From CAXXOK01 sp964640955 (GTDB lineage Bacteria; Bacillota; Clostridia; Christensenellales; Aristaeellaceae): a stretch of 64,000 nt of DNA. Below the pieces are notes generated by a model, which saw only the letters and a list, made by a program, of their open reading frames with translations, made no database searches and was not told the DNA's origin. How positions within the stretch are numbered: the first letter of the stretch is position 1; each line of letters opens with the position of its first letter. Shown here piece after piece: positions 50,686 to 59,443 of this stretch. The stretch covers positions 7,913 through 71,912 of the forward strand of contig CAZXJI010000019.1 of assembly GCA_964640955.1 (NCBI GenBank), written 5' to 3'. The position numbers were made by a program, and so were the translations under genes.

Positions 50686-51564
50686 ATGTGGATACTCTTC
50701 GCATTCGGTTCCGCGCTGTTCGCCGGGCTCACGGCGATCTTGGCCAAGATCGGCATCCGCGATACGGACTCGGACGTGGCGACCGCCGTACGCACGATCG
50801 TCGTGCTTCTGTTTTCCTGGCTCATGGCGTGGATCACCGGCGGTATCGGCGGCCTTTCCGCCGTATCGGCGCGCACGTGGCTGTTTTTGACGCTGTCGGG
50901 CTTCGCCACGGGCGCGTCGTGGCTGTGCTACTTCCGCGCGCTGCAACTGGGCGACGTGAACAAGGTGACGCCGGTGGACAAATCCTCCACGGTGCTCACG
51001 ATGTTCCTGGCCTTCGTGTTTCTGGGCGAGGCGCTCACCTGGCTCAAGGGGCTCGCGATGGTGCTGATCGGCGTGGGCGCGTATCTGATGATCCAGCGCA
51101 AGGCCGTTCCCGCCGACGCGGGCGACGCCGAAGGGAAGCGCAAAAGCCCGCTGTGGCTGTTGTACGCGCTGGGTTCGGCGGTGTTCGCCAGCCTTACCGC
51201 CATCCTGGGGAAGATCGGCATCGAAGGCGTCGATTCCACGCTGGGCACGGCCATCCGCACCGGGGTGGTGCTGGTGCTGGCGTGGGCCATCGTGTTCGCG
51301 CGCGGCAAGGGCGGCGAAGTGAAGCGCATCGACGGGCGCAGCACTCTGTTTTTGATCCTCTCGGGCTTCGCGACGGGCGGCTCCTGGCTGTGCTATTACC
51401 GCGCGCTGCAAACCGGCCCCGCCAGCGTCGTGGTGCCCATCGACAAGCTGAGCATACTGGTCAGCATCGCCTTCGCCCGCCTGGTGTTCGGCGAGCGCCT
51501 GACGCTCAAGTCCGCGGCGGGCCTCGCGATGATCGTCGCGGGCACGCTGGTATTGCTGCTGTAA
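50686..51564 (+). CDS. EamA/DMT-superfamily transporter
   Basis: A 292-residue membrane protein made of two matching halves: FAFGSALFAGLTAILAKIGI and LYALGSAVFASLTAILGKIGI, each followed by a SGFATG(A/G)SWLCYFRAL-type segment (near 72 and 220). Internal duplication and ten helices are typical of DMT exporters. The ATG at 50686 has GGGAGG ten bases upstream; a TTG extension is less likely. It lies between the tRNA island and the glycan cluster. The transported solute is unknown. Confidence 0.85.
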   Translation: MWILFAFGSALFAGLTAILAKIGIRDTDSDVATAVRTIVVLLFSWLMAWITGGIGGLSAVSARTWLFLTLSGFATGASWLCYFRALQLGDVNKVTPVDKSSTVLTMFLAFVFLGEALTWLKGLAMVLIGVGAYLMIQRKAVPADAGDAEGKRKSPLWLLYALGSAVFASLTAILGKIGIEGVDSTLGTAIRTGVVLVLAWAIVFARGKGGEVKRIDGRSTLFLILSGFATGGSWLCYYRALQTGPASVVVPIDKLSILVSIAFARLVFGERLTLKSAAGLAMIVAGTLVLLL

Positions 51565-51632
51565 GCCGCATACAGGAATCCCGCTTTCCGGCGTAGAACG
51601 CTACGCATATCCCGAAAACGAGGAGGCGTCCC

Positions 51633-52622
51633 ATGCCGCCGCTGGTCAGCGTATGCTGCGTCACCTACAACCACGCCTCCACCGTCGCGCAGGCACTGGA
51701 CAGCTTTCTTGCCCAGCGGGAGGACGTCTCCCTGGAGATTCTGGTGCACGACGACGCGTCCACGGACGGCACGCCCGCCATTCTCCGCCGCTACGCCGAA
51801 GAATACCCCGACGTGGTCAAGCCCCTGTTCGAGGCCGAAAACCAGTACCGAAAAGGCACGGCCATGGACGCGACGTTCAACTTTCCCCGCGCTTTGGGTG
51901 AATATATCGCCCTGTGCGAGGGGGACGATTACTGGAGCGACCCGCACAAGCTTGCCCGGCAGATCGAATGCCTTCAAAGCCACCCCGGCTGCACCTTCTG
52001 CTTCACCAACGGTACCGTGCTGGACGTAAGCGGCCGGACGTCCGAGCGCGACTTTATCCCCTACTATCCGGAGGAGGCAGCGGTTTACGAGCCCCGCACC
52101 CGGGAATACGACCTGTGCGGGCTCACCCGCCTGTCCTTCATTCCCACGGCGTCGTTCCTGTTCCCGCGTTCGGCGCTTGCGAAGGTGCCGCGGGAACTGC
52201 TGCTTTCCCCCTGCCCCAGCGGCGACCTGCGCCTTAAGCTCTGCCTGACCGCCGTGGGCAAGGCCGTGTACCTGCACGCGTTTACCTGCGTGTACCGCCT
52301 CAACGCCCAAAGCTCCGCCATGGCGCGCTGGGGCGCGGAAGCCCCGCAAAGGACCCGCCTGCGCTGCGAGCAGGTGATCGCCATGCTGCAGGGTGTGGAT
52401 CGGCTCAGCGGCGGCCGCTGCCGCGCGGAGCTCACCCGCCTCATGGACGAACAGCGCCGCATGCTGCTCGAGGCCGCTCCCGCCCGGGGGATGCTTTCCG
52501 ATCCCGACCTGCGCCGCGTCTACCGCGGCCTGCCGCCCGCAAGGCGGCTCAAAACCCGGCTGAAACTGTTTTTACCCGCGCCGGTTTTCGGCGCGGCGCG
52601 CCGGATGTTCAAGCGGGGGTAG
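51633..52622 (+). CDS. Family 2 glycosyltransferase
   Basis: A 329-residue soluble GT-A glycosyltransferase: SVCCVTYNHASTVAQALDSFLAQ, ILVHDDASTDGTP (near 38) and IALCEGDDYWSDPHKLA (near 90), where EGDD stands for the metal-binding DxD. WSDPHKL is common in transferases that decorate surface polysaccharides. The last third is basic and ends KLFLPAPVFGAARRMFKRG, suggesting membrane association. It starts the surface-glycan cluster. Confidence 0.87.
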   Translation: MPPLVSVCCVTYNHASTVAQALDSFLAQREDVSLEILVHDDASTDGTPAILRRYAEEYPDVVKPLFEAENQYRKGTAMDATFNFPRALGEYIALCEGDDYWSDPHKLARQIECLQSHPGCTFCFTNGTVLDVSGRTSERDFIPYYPEEAAVYEPRTREYDLCGLTRLSFIPTASFLFPRSALAKVPRELLLSPCPSGDLRLKLCLTAVGKAVYLHAFTCVYRLNAQSSAMARWGAEAPQRTRLRCEQVIAMLQGVDRLSGGRCRAELTRLMDEQRRMLLEAAPARGMLSDPDLRRVYRGLPPARRLKTRLKLFLPAPVFGAARRMFKRG

Positions 52623-52650
52623 CCCCGTCCGCCCGAAAGAAGGTCGTTTT

Positions 52651-53748
52651 ATGCCCATCAACGTGGCGCGAAGCTCCATGCCGCCCTTCGAGGAATACGT
52701 AAACGAGATTCGCGGCCTTTGGGACAGCCGGTGGCTGACCAACAACGGCGAAAAGGCGTTGGCGCTGGAGGCCGCGCTGCGGACGTTTCTGGGCGTGCCC
52801 CATGTGGTGCTGTTCTCCAACGGCCATTTGGCGCTGGAGGCCGTCCTGCGCGTGTCGGGCCTTTCCGGCGAGGTAATCACCACGCCGTTTACGTTCGCCT
52901 CCACCACGCACGCGCTGGTGCGCACGGGGCTTTCCCCCGTGTTCGCCGACGTCCGTCCGGACGACTACACCCTCGACCCCGCGCAGATTGAAGCCCTGAT
53001 TACCGAGCGCACGAGCGCCATCCTGCCCGTGCACGTGTACGGGCATTTCTGCGACGTGGAGGCTATCGACGCGATCGCCGAAAAGCACGGCTTGAAGGTC
53101 ATCTACGACGCGGCGCACGTTTTCGGCGGGACGCTTGCCGGGCAGAGCGCCGCGGCCTTCGGCGACGCGGCCATGTTCAGCTTCCACGCCACCAAGGTGT
53201 TCCATACGATCGAAGGCGGCGCGGTGGCCTGCCGAAGCGCCGAGCTGGCCGAAAAGCTCAGGCTGGAGCGCAACTTCGGCATCACCGGGCCGGAGACGAC
53301 CGTAGCGGTGGGCGGCAACGCCAAAATGAACGAGTTTCAGGCCGCCATGGGGCTATGCAACCTGCGGCACCTGAGCGGGGATATCCAGGCGCGCCGCCGG
53401 GTCTGCGCAGCTTACCGCGCGCGCCTGTCGGGCGTCCCCGGCATCACGCTGCCGCCCGAGCGGGAGGGTGACAACTTCGCGTATTTCCCCGTGGTGTTCG
53501 AAGGCTATCCCGTCGGCCGGGACGAGGTGTTTTCGGCCCTCGCCGCGCAGGGTGTGAACGCCCGCAAGTACTTCTACCCCCTCACCAGCGCGTTTGGCTG
53601 CTACGCGGGGCGTTTCGACCCCGACCGGACGCCCGTCGCCAGACGCGTCAGCGAAAACGTGCTCACGCTGCCTCTGTATGCGGAGCTTGGCGAGGCGGAC
53701 GTCGACCGCATCTGCACCATCGTGCTGGACGCGAGGAAACGGCCTTGA
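52651..53748 (+). CDS. DegT/DnrJ/EryC1/StrS-family aminotransferase
   Basis: A 365-residue PLP enzyme that aminates keto-sugars attached to nucleotides. The PLP-binding Lys is Lys182 in SFHATKVFHTIEGG, with Asp153 and His156 in IYDAAHVFGG. The Gln/Ser variant at the PLP site (often SFH.TK) places it among sugar aminotransferases. The start is 28 bases after the GT2 stop. It likely makes an amino sugar for the surface glycan. Confidence 0.93.
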   Translation: MPINVARSSMPPFEEYVNEIRGLWDSRWLTNNGEKALALEAALRTFLGVPHVVLFSNGHLALEAVLRVSGLSGEVITTPFTFASTTHALVRTGLSPVFADVRPDDYTLDPAQIEALITERTSAILPVHVYGHFCDVEAIDAIAEKHGLKVIYDAAHVFGGTLAGQSAAAFGDAAMFSFHATKVFHTIEGGAVACRSAELAEKLRLERNFGITGPETTVAVGGNAKMNEFQAAMGLCNLRHLSGDIQARRRVCAAYRARLSGVPGITLPPEREGDNFAYFPVVFEGYPVGRDEVFSALAAQGVNARKYFYPLTSAFGCYAGRFDPDRTPVARRVSENVLTLPLYAELGEADVDRICTIVLDARKRP

Positions 53749-55223
53749 GCGAGAGCAAGAAACGCACGGCGGGCAAGTCCTTCCTGTTCAAGTTTGCCGA
53801 AAGCGCCGGCACGCAGGGCATCGCCTTCGTGGTGGGCATCCTGCTGGCGCGGCTTTTGGACCCCGCGGATTACGGGGTGCTGGCCATTTTGATGGTGTTC
53901 GTCAACGTCTCGCGCGTGTTTGTGGAAAGCGGGCTGAGCACGGCGCTCATCCAGCGGCTGGACGTGGACGAAACCGACCTGTCCAGCGTGTTTTACCTGA
54001 GCCTGGGCGTTTCCGGCGCGTGCTACGCGCTTTTGTACTTCGCCGCCCCGATGATCGCCGCCTACTACGACCAGCCGAAGCTCGTGGCGCTGATGCGGGT
54101 CATGGCGCTCGCGCTGTTCCCCGGGGCGCTCAGCGGCGTGCAGCAGGCGGTGGTGGCCCGCAAAATGGCGTTTCACAAGCTGATGGTGGGCAGCCTCGGC
54201 GCCACGGTGTTCTCCGGCGCGGTGGGCGTTTCCATGGCCTACGGCGGGCTGGGCGCGTGGGCGCTGGTGGGCCAGCAGCTGTCCAACCAGGTCGCCGTAT
54301 GCGTGATCCTCCTGTTTTTGCTGGACTGGCGGCCGAAGCTGTTATACTCGTGGAAAAAGGTCCGAAGCCTGTTTGCCTTCGGGTGGAAGCTGCTCTTGTC
54401 CAGCCTCATCGAAACGGTGTACAACAACCTGCGCAGCCTGGTCATCGGCAAGCGCTACGACGCCGATCAGCTGGGCTACTACGACACGGGCCGCAAGTTC
54501 CCCTACCTGCTCATGAACAGCATCAACGGCTCCATCCAGAGCGTGATGCTGCCCATGTTCTCCGGCGAGCAGGAGAACCGGCAGGCGCTCAAGGCCATGA
54601 TGCGCCGCACCGTGATGGTGTCCTCCTATCTGGTGTTCCCGCTGATGGCGGGGCTCGCGCTGGTCGCGCGCCCGATGGTGAGCCTGCTGCTAACCGACAA
54701 ATGGCTGCCCGCCGTACCGTTTTTGTGGATCTGCGCGGCCGATTTCGCCTTTTACCCGGTGCACACCAGCAACCTCCAGGCCATCAACGCCGTGGGGCGC
54801 AGCGACGTGTTCCTCAAGCTGGAGATTATCAAGAAGGCGTACGGGCTGGTCATTCTGGCGGTGTCGGTGTTCTGCTTCGACAGCGTGCTGGTCATCGCCG
54901 CCGGCAGCGTGCTGAGCACCCTTATCGGCACGTTCGTCAACGCCGCGCCCAACAAAAAGCTGCTGGGCTACAGCTATGGCGAACAGGTGCGCGACCTGCT
55001 CCCCTCCATCCTCATGACGCTGGTCATGGGGGCGGCGGTGTGGGCAGCGGGGCGGCTGCCGCTTGGCAACCTGGCGCTGATCCTCACGCAGGCCGCCGTG
55101 GGCGCGGGCGTGTACGCGGGGCTTTCGCTGGGGTTCAAGCCCGAGGCGTACCGCGGCCTTGTGGACATGGTGCGCGCCCTGCGCCGCCGCGGCGGGGCCG
55201 CACCGAAGGAGGCAGACGAATGA
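53745..55223 (+). CDS. Oligosaccharide flippase (Wzx-type)
   Basis: A 492-residue membrane protein with about twelve helices, a polysaccharide-synthase/MOP-superfamily flippase: FAESAGTQGIAFVVGILLARLLDPADYGVLAILMVF near the N-terminus is characteristic. The start is TTG at 53745, overlapping the aminotransferase stop by four bases, with GAGG eight bases upstream. It moves lipid-linked oligosaccharides to the outer face. Its stop overlaps the ATP-grasp start (ATGA). Confidence 0.92.
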   Translation: MSESKKRTAGKSFLFKFAESAGTQGIAFVVGILLARLLDPADYGVLAILMVFVNVSRVFVESGLSTALIQRLDVDETDLSSVFYLSLGVSGACYALLYFAAPMIAAYYDQPKLVALMRVMALALFPGALSGVQQAVVARKMAFHKLMVGSLGATVFSGAVGVSMAYGGLGAWALVGQQLSNQVAVCVILLFLLDWRPKLLYSWKKVRSLFAFGWKLLLSSLIETVYNNLRSLVIGKRYDADQLGYYDTGRKFPYLLMNSINGSIQSVMLPMFSGEQENRQALKAMMRRTVMVSSYLVFPLMAGLALVARPMVSLLLTDKWLPAVPFLWICAADFAFYPVHTSNLQAINAVGRSDVFLKLEIIKKAYGLVILAVSVFCFDSVLVIAAGSVLSTLIGTFVNAAPNKKLLGYSYGEQVRDLLPSILMTLVMGAAVWAAGRLPLGNLALILTQAAVGAGVYAGLSLGFKPEAYRGLVDMVRALRRRGGAAPKEADE

Positions 55224-56170
55224 AAACCGTGCTGCTCACGGCCGTGGGTTCCGCCTCGGCCGCCGCCGCGCTGGGCAGTTACCGCGCGGCCGGGTACCGC
55301 GTCGTCGGCTGCGACATCTACCCCAAAGCGTGGAACGTGACCGCCGGGGAGGTGGACGCGTTTGAAAACGTGCCCCTCGCGACGGACGCGCGGGCGTATG
55401 CCGAAGCGCTGAAAGCCATCGTGCGCAGGCACGAGGTCCGCTTCATCGTTCCGCTGACCGACGTGGAGGTGGACGCGCTCGCCCCGCGCAAGGAGGCCTT
55501 CGCGGCGCTGGGCGCGGCGGTATGCTGCCCGGATGCGCCCGTGGCGGCCCTCTGCCGGGATAAGCTCTGCCTGTCCAAGCTGCTGGGCGCGGCGGGCGTT
55601 TGCAACGTCATCCCCACCTACACGGCCGATACCCTGCCCGCCGACCCGCCGTATCCCCTCGTGTGCAAGCCCGTCCGGGGCCGCAGCAGCCAGGGCCTGC
55701 GCGTCGCGGTCGACCGGGCGGAGCTTGCGGCGGCGCTGAACGGACGAAGCGACATGATCGTCCAGCCGAAGCTGGACGGCGACGTGTACACCGTGGACTG
55801 CGCGCGGGACGCGCGCGGCCATACCGTGACGCTTACTAGGCGGGAGCGCCTGCGCACCGTAAACGGCCTGGGCACCGCCGTGGACATCTGCCCCGAACAC
55901 CCGCTGGACGCGGTGTGCGGACGCATCCTGGACTTTACCGGCCTTGTGGGCGTGGTGAACATGGAGTTCATCCGCCGCGAGGATCAGTACTTCTTTCTGG
56001 AAATCAACCCCCGCTTCTCCGGCGGGGTGGGCTTCAGCGTTCTGGCCGGGTACGACTTCCCCCTGGCGATGCTCGCCTGCCACGAGGGCAGGCCGCTGTC
56101 CGCGCGGCCACCGATTAAACCCGTGACGCTTGCGCAGCGCTACGAAATGCGCGTAACCGGCGAACCGTAA
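55220..56170 (+). CDS. ATP-grasp family protein
   Basis: A 316-residue ATP-grasp ligase: pre-ATP-grasp Rossmann-like N-terminus (KTVLLTAVGSASAAAALGSYRAAGYRVVGCD), a glycine-rich loop PVRGRSSQGLRV (near 153) and the metal-binding EINPRFSGGVGF (near 265). Relatives are PylC and carbamoyl-phosphate-synthase-like ligases found in polysaccharide clusters. It may join an amino acid or carboxylate to a sugar amine made by the neighbouring aminotransferase (inference). ATGA overlap links it to the flippase. Confidence 0.88.
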   Translation: MKTVLLTAVGSASAAAALGSYRAAGYRVVGCDIYPKAWNVTAGEVDAFENVPLATDARAYAEALKAIVRRHEVRFIVPLTDVEVDALAPRKEAFAALGAAVCCPDAPVAALCRDKLCLSKLLGAAGVCNVIPTYTADTLPADPPYPLVCKPVRGRSSQGLRVAVDRAELAAALNGRSDMIVQPKLDGDVYTVDCARDARGHTVTLTRRERLRTVNGLGTAVDICPEHPLDAVCGRILDFTGLVGVVNMEFIRREDQYFFLEINPRFSGGVGFSVLAGYDFPLAMLACHEGRPLSARPPIKPVTLAQRYEMRVTGEP

Positions 56171-56183
56171 GGGAGGGTTGACC

Positions 56184-57089
56184 ATGACGCGTTTGCCCCG
56201 CATGATCGCCGTGGTCGGCACCAACGCCTCCGGCAAAAGCGGGCTGGGGGTGCAGCTTGCGCTGCGCTACGGCGGTGAGATCATCTCCGCCGATTCCCGG
56301 CAGGTGTACCGCGGCCTCGACCTGGGCAGCGGGAAGATCACCCCCGCGGAAACGCGCGGCGTGCCCCACCACCTGCTGGACGTGTGCGAGCCGGGCGACT
56401 TTTTCTCCATGGCGGATTTTCAGCGCCTGGCCTACCGGGCGGCGGACGATATCGTCTCCCGCGGCAAACTCCCCTTTCTGGTGGGCGGCACGGGGCTGTA
56501 CGTGGACGCGGTCACGGAAGGCTACGCGCTTTCGGACGTCAAGCCCGACCTTGTCTACCGCGAGGAGCTCGAAGCCCTCTCTACTCCGGCGCTGTACCGG
56601 TTGCTCACGGCCGCGGAGCCCGGGACGGCCGTCGATCCCATGAACCGCAACCGCGTCATGCGCAGGCTGGAAAAGCTGCACGACGGCGACGCCGGCCACG
56701 GCGAGCGCGTGCCCCGCTACCGGGTGCTGAAGCTGGGGGTATCCTGGCCGCGCGAGACGCTCTGCCGCCGTATCGACGAGCGGCTCGCCCGCCGGATGGA
56801 CGCGGGGCTGGCCGAAGAGGTACGGGGTCTGCTTAACGCGGGCGTCACCCCGGCGTTCCTGCGCAAGCTGGGGCTGGAGTACCGCTACGTAAGCGCGTGG
56901 CTGACGGGCGAGATTCCCTCCGAGGAAGAAATGCTTACCGTGCTCGCCCGGGAGATCAAGCGTTTCGCCAAGCGGCAGATGACCTGGTTCAGGCGCGATC
57001 CGCGCATCGTATGGCTGGATATGGCCGGCGATCCCGCTGGGCAGGCCGGAGAGGCGATCGACGCGTTTCTGGCTTCGGCGGACGAATAG
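56184..57089 (+). CDS. miaA: tRNA dimethylallyltransferase
   Basis: A 301-residue enzyme that adds the dimethylallyl group to A37 in tRNAs reading UNN codons. The P-loop is GTNASGKSGLG (near residue 12), followed by IISADSRQVYRGLDLGSGK and GVPHHLLDVCEPGDFFSM; GGTGLYVDAV is also diagnostic. ATG at 56184 is preferred over TTG 56178 because GGGAGGG is better spaced. It follows the glycan cluster by 13 bases, and a terminator follows. Confidence 0.95.
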   Translation: MTRLPRMIAVVGTNASGKSGLGVQLALRYGGEIISADSRQVYRGLDLGSGKITPAETRGVPHHLLDVCEPGDFFSMADFQRLAYRAADDIVSRGKLPFLVGGTGLYVDAVTEGYALSDVKPDLVYREELEALSTPALYRLLTAAEPGTAVDPMNRNRVMRRLEKLHDGDAGHGERVPRYRVLKLGVSWPRETLCRRIDERLARRMDAGLAEEVRGLLNAGVTPAFLRKLGLEYRYVSAWLTGEIPSEEEMLTVLAREIKRFAKRQMTWFRRDPRIVWLDMAGDPAGQAGEAIDAFLASADE

Positions 57090-57098
57090 CGCTCAACC

Positions 57099-57130
57099 AA
57101 AAGGAGGACGGTTCAACCGTCCCCCTTTTT
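57099..57130 (+). terminator. Terminator after miaA
   Basis: A stem of AAAAGGAGGACGG with CCGTCCCCCTTTTT around a short loop, ending in a five-T tract, lies ten bases after the miaA stop. Confidence 0.85.
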
Positions 57131-57160
57131 AATGGTCTTCTCCGTTCGCCTGCCGAAGCG

Positions 57161-58636
57161 CTACCGCATATGCGGAAAGTTCATCGCCGCGAGAAAGCGC
57201 TGTTCGAATCCCTCGTCGCCGCCCAGCGGCACGACGCGCGCCCCGGATGCGATCCGTTCCGCCTTTTCCCGAAGCCCCACGTCCATCAACAGCGCCGCCG
57301 CGCCCGCCAGCGCCGCGTTGCCCACCGCGCTCGCCCGGCCCGCCAGCGCCGCGGGGATCAGCCCGACGGCCGCGGCGCTGGCGACGTTCAGCCGGCTGCC
57401 GAAGCCGCCGGCCAGCCACAGCCTGTGCACCTGTGAAGCGGTAATGCCCGCTTCGGCAAACAGCGTCTCCGCCGCGGCGGCGACCGCCGCCTTGGCCAGC
57501 TGCACCGCGCGCACGTCCGCCGCGGTCAGCCGCACCCCGTCGCGCAGGGTGAACGCCGACGCGTCCGACGCGCCCGTTTCGTCGATGCGACCTAATCTCA
57601 GAAGCGCCGCCACGGCGTCGATCAGCCCGGAGCCGCACAGGCCCCGCGCCTCGCCCCCACCGATGACGCGGCTGCCCAGTCCGCCGTTTTCCACCCACAC
57701 CTTGTCGATGGCGCCGGCCACGCCGCCCAACCCCTGGGAAATCTCCCCGCCCTCGAAGGCGGGCCCCGCCGAGGCCGAGGCCGCGTACAGCCGCCCGTCG
57801 TGCCACAGCATCAGCTCCCCGTTGGTGCCGATGTCCATGAGCAGCGTGGTTTCCGATTGATCGCAGAGCCCCGTCGCCAGCGCCGCGCAGGTCAGGTCCG
57901 CCCCCATGAACGCGCCCGCGCAGGGCGGCAGGTAGACGTTTGCGCCGCACAGCTCCGTTTCGATGCCGAAGCGCGTGTCCGCCGCAAAGGGCGCGCTCGC
58001 AAGCGATTTGGGGCCGCGGCCCGTGAGCAGGTAGAGCATGGTGGTGTTGCCCCCGACCGTCCACGCGTCCGCACCGGGCACGCCCGCCGTGCCGCAGGCC
58101 TCCGCCACGGCCCCGGCCAGCGCTTCCTTCGCCATCGCTTCCAGCCGCGGCCCCTCGCCCGCCAGCGCGGCCGAGATGCGCCCCATCACGTCCGCGGCCA
58201 CGGCGGTCTGCGGGTTGAGCCGGGCGCTTTCACCGAGCGCCGCGCCGGTTTGCAGGTCGTAGACGCGCGCGACCAGCGTGGTGGTGCCCAGGTCGATCGC
58301 CGCGCCGTAGCGCCCGGGCATCGGGCGGCCCCGTTCGGGCGCGGCCGCGGCCGTCTCGATGGCCGCCCAGCGCTGCTCGGGCGGCAGGGTAACGTCGCAA
58401 TCCCCCGTCAGCTTCGCCTGGCAGGCCAGCCGCGCGCCGAAGCGGGTCTCCGCCCCGTTGGGCGGGGACGCCTCGCCCGTCAGCGCCAGAACGGCGCAGT
58501 TGCCGCACGTTCCCCGCCCGCCGCAGGGCAGCGGCAGCGCAAAACCGGCCGCCGCGAGCGCTTGCGCAAGCGTCGGCGTGCCGGTAAAGCGATATTCGGT
58601 TCGCGTATTCTCCCGTCGGATGGTCAGCTTCGGCAT
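57161..58636 (-). CDS. RACo-like corrinoid activation protein (DUF4445/ASKHA)
   Basis: A 491-residue protein with an N-terminal 2Fe-2S domain, Cys38, Cys44, Cys47 and Cys72 (CGGRGTCGNC and RLACQ), followed by an ASKHA ATPase domain: AAIDLGTTTLVARVYDL (near 114), LLMDIGTNGELMLW (near 268) and LAGGFGSRLN (near 415). RACo and RamA proteins use ATP to reductively reactivate Co(I) corrinoid proteins. No corrinoid protein or methyltransferase gene is adjacent. The start at 58636 follows AGGAGACGG. The partner lies elsewhere. Confidence 0.9.
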   Translation of the reverse strand: MPKLTIRRENTRTEYRFTGTPTLAQALAAAGFALPLPCGGRGTCGNCAVLALTGEASPPNGAETRFGARLACQAKLTGDCDVTLPPEQRWAAIETAAAAPERGRPMPGRYGAAIDLGTTTLVARVYDLQTGAALGESARLNPQTAVAADVMGRISAALAGEGPRLEAMAKEALAGAVAEACGTAGVPGADAWTVGGNTTMLYLLTGRGPKSLASAPFAADTRFGIETELCGANVYLPPCAGAFMGADLTCAALATGLCDQSETTLLMDIGTNGELMLWHDGRLYAASASAGPAFEGGEISQGLGGVAGAIDKVWVENGGLGSRVIGGGEARGLCGSGLIDAVAALLRLGRIDETGASDASAFTLRDGVRLTAADVRAVQLAKAAVAAAAETLFAEAGITASQVHRLWLAGGFGSRLNVASAAAVGLIPAALAGRASAVGNAALAGAAALLMDVGLREKAERIASGARVVPLGGDEGFEQRFLAAMNFPHMR

Positions 58637-58668
58637 ATTCCGTCTCCTCGGCGCGGTTTCCGCGGGCG

Positions 58669-59250
58669 CTATTGCCCGGCGGATTCGAGCAGCGCGCGCA
58701 CCCGCCAGCGAAGCTCGTCGGGGAGGGGGCCGGAAAGCCACTCCTCCAGCCACGGCGCCCATTCTTCGCGCGGCCGCGCGGCCAGCCTTCGGGCGATGAC
58801 GTCCGCCTTGTCGCCGTGGTCGGGCATCAGCCGGTAAAGCACGTACCAGTCCGCCGGAGGCGAAAGCGGCACGTTTTCGCCCAGTACCGCGACCGTTTTA
58901 ACGATCCGCCTCGCCTCGAAGGGATAGCGGTAGGCGACCCCTTCCCGTCGTACGGCAAAGCCGCAGAGCAGGTCGAAATCCACCTGATCCAGCCGGCATT
59001 CGCAAAACTGTTCCGTCAGGTACACGTCGCTGGGCGGCCGGGGCGCAAGCTCCTGAGCGCCGGCCGTGCGCAGGGCCTGCCGGGCGGCGTCCATCCAGCC
59101 CTGCCCGATCAGCAGATCCAGGTCGCCGAACGTCTCCGCGTCGCCCTCCAGGTACATCAGCGCCGAAGCGCCCACCGCCCATACCGCGCCGGAATCGTTC
59201 AGTTCCCGCGCGGCCTTCGCCAGCGCGGTCAGCTTGTTTCCCAGCGTCAC
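58669..59250 (-). CDS. Nucleotidyltransferase-like protein
   Basis: A 193-residue protein with a nucleotidyltransferase-fold pattern: WAVGASALMYLEGDAETFGDLDLLIGQ (near 25-52), where DLDLL resembles the acidic metal motif of the MNT/AbiEii group. The C-terminal half is helical with no known domain. The GTG at 59250 has AGGAGG seven bases upstream. It lies 32 bases before the RACo gene; no toxin or antitoxin partner is seen. It could be a solitary MNT enzyme or a degraded one. Confidence 0.65.
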   Translation of the reverse strand: MTLGNKLTALAKAARELNDSGAVWAVGASALMYLEGDAETFGDLDLLIGQGWMDAARQALRTAGAQELAPRPPSDVYLTEQFCECRLDQVDFDLLCGFAVRREGVAYRYPFEARRIVKTVAVLGENVPLSPPADWYVLYRLMPDHGDKADVIARRLAARPREEWAPWLEEWLSGPLPDELRWRVRALLESAGQ

Positions 59251-59276
59251 GGCGTTCCCTCCTCTCGGCAAGGTCC

Positions 59277-59443
59277 CTAGGTAACCACAGATTAAATCGC
59301 TTTGCGGCTGCCGAAGCAGAGTGCTGCAGATTTGGGTGAGAAAAGTCGAAGGAATAGTGGGGCTATTTCAAGGCTTTTCGAGCCCAAAGGTGTGGTGCTC
59401 CGCAAAGGCAGGCGTGAAGGGTATTTGTTCGGCGGTTACCTAG
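59277..59443. mobile_element. 167-bp element with 10-bp terminal inverted repeats
   Basis: Perfect terminal repeats CTAGGTAACC (59277-59286) and GGTTACCTAG (59434-59443) bound a segment without a gene. Its right repeat contains the TAG stop codon (59440-59442) of the GH1 gene. Size and ends fit a small non-autonomous inserted element. No second copy was recognised in the window. Confidence 0.6.
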
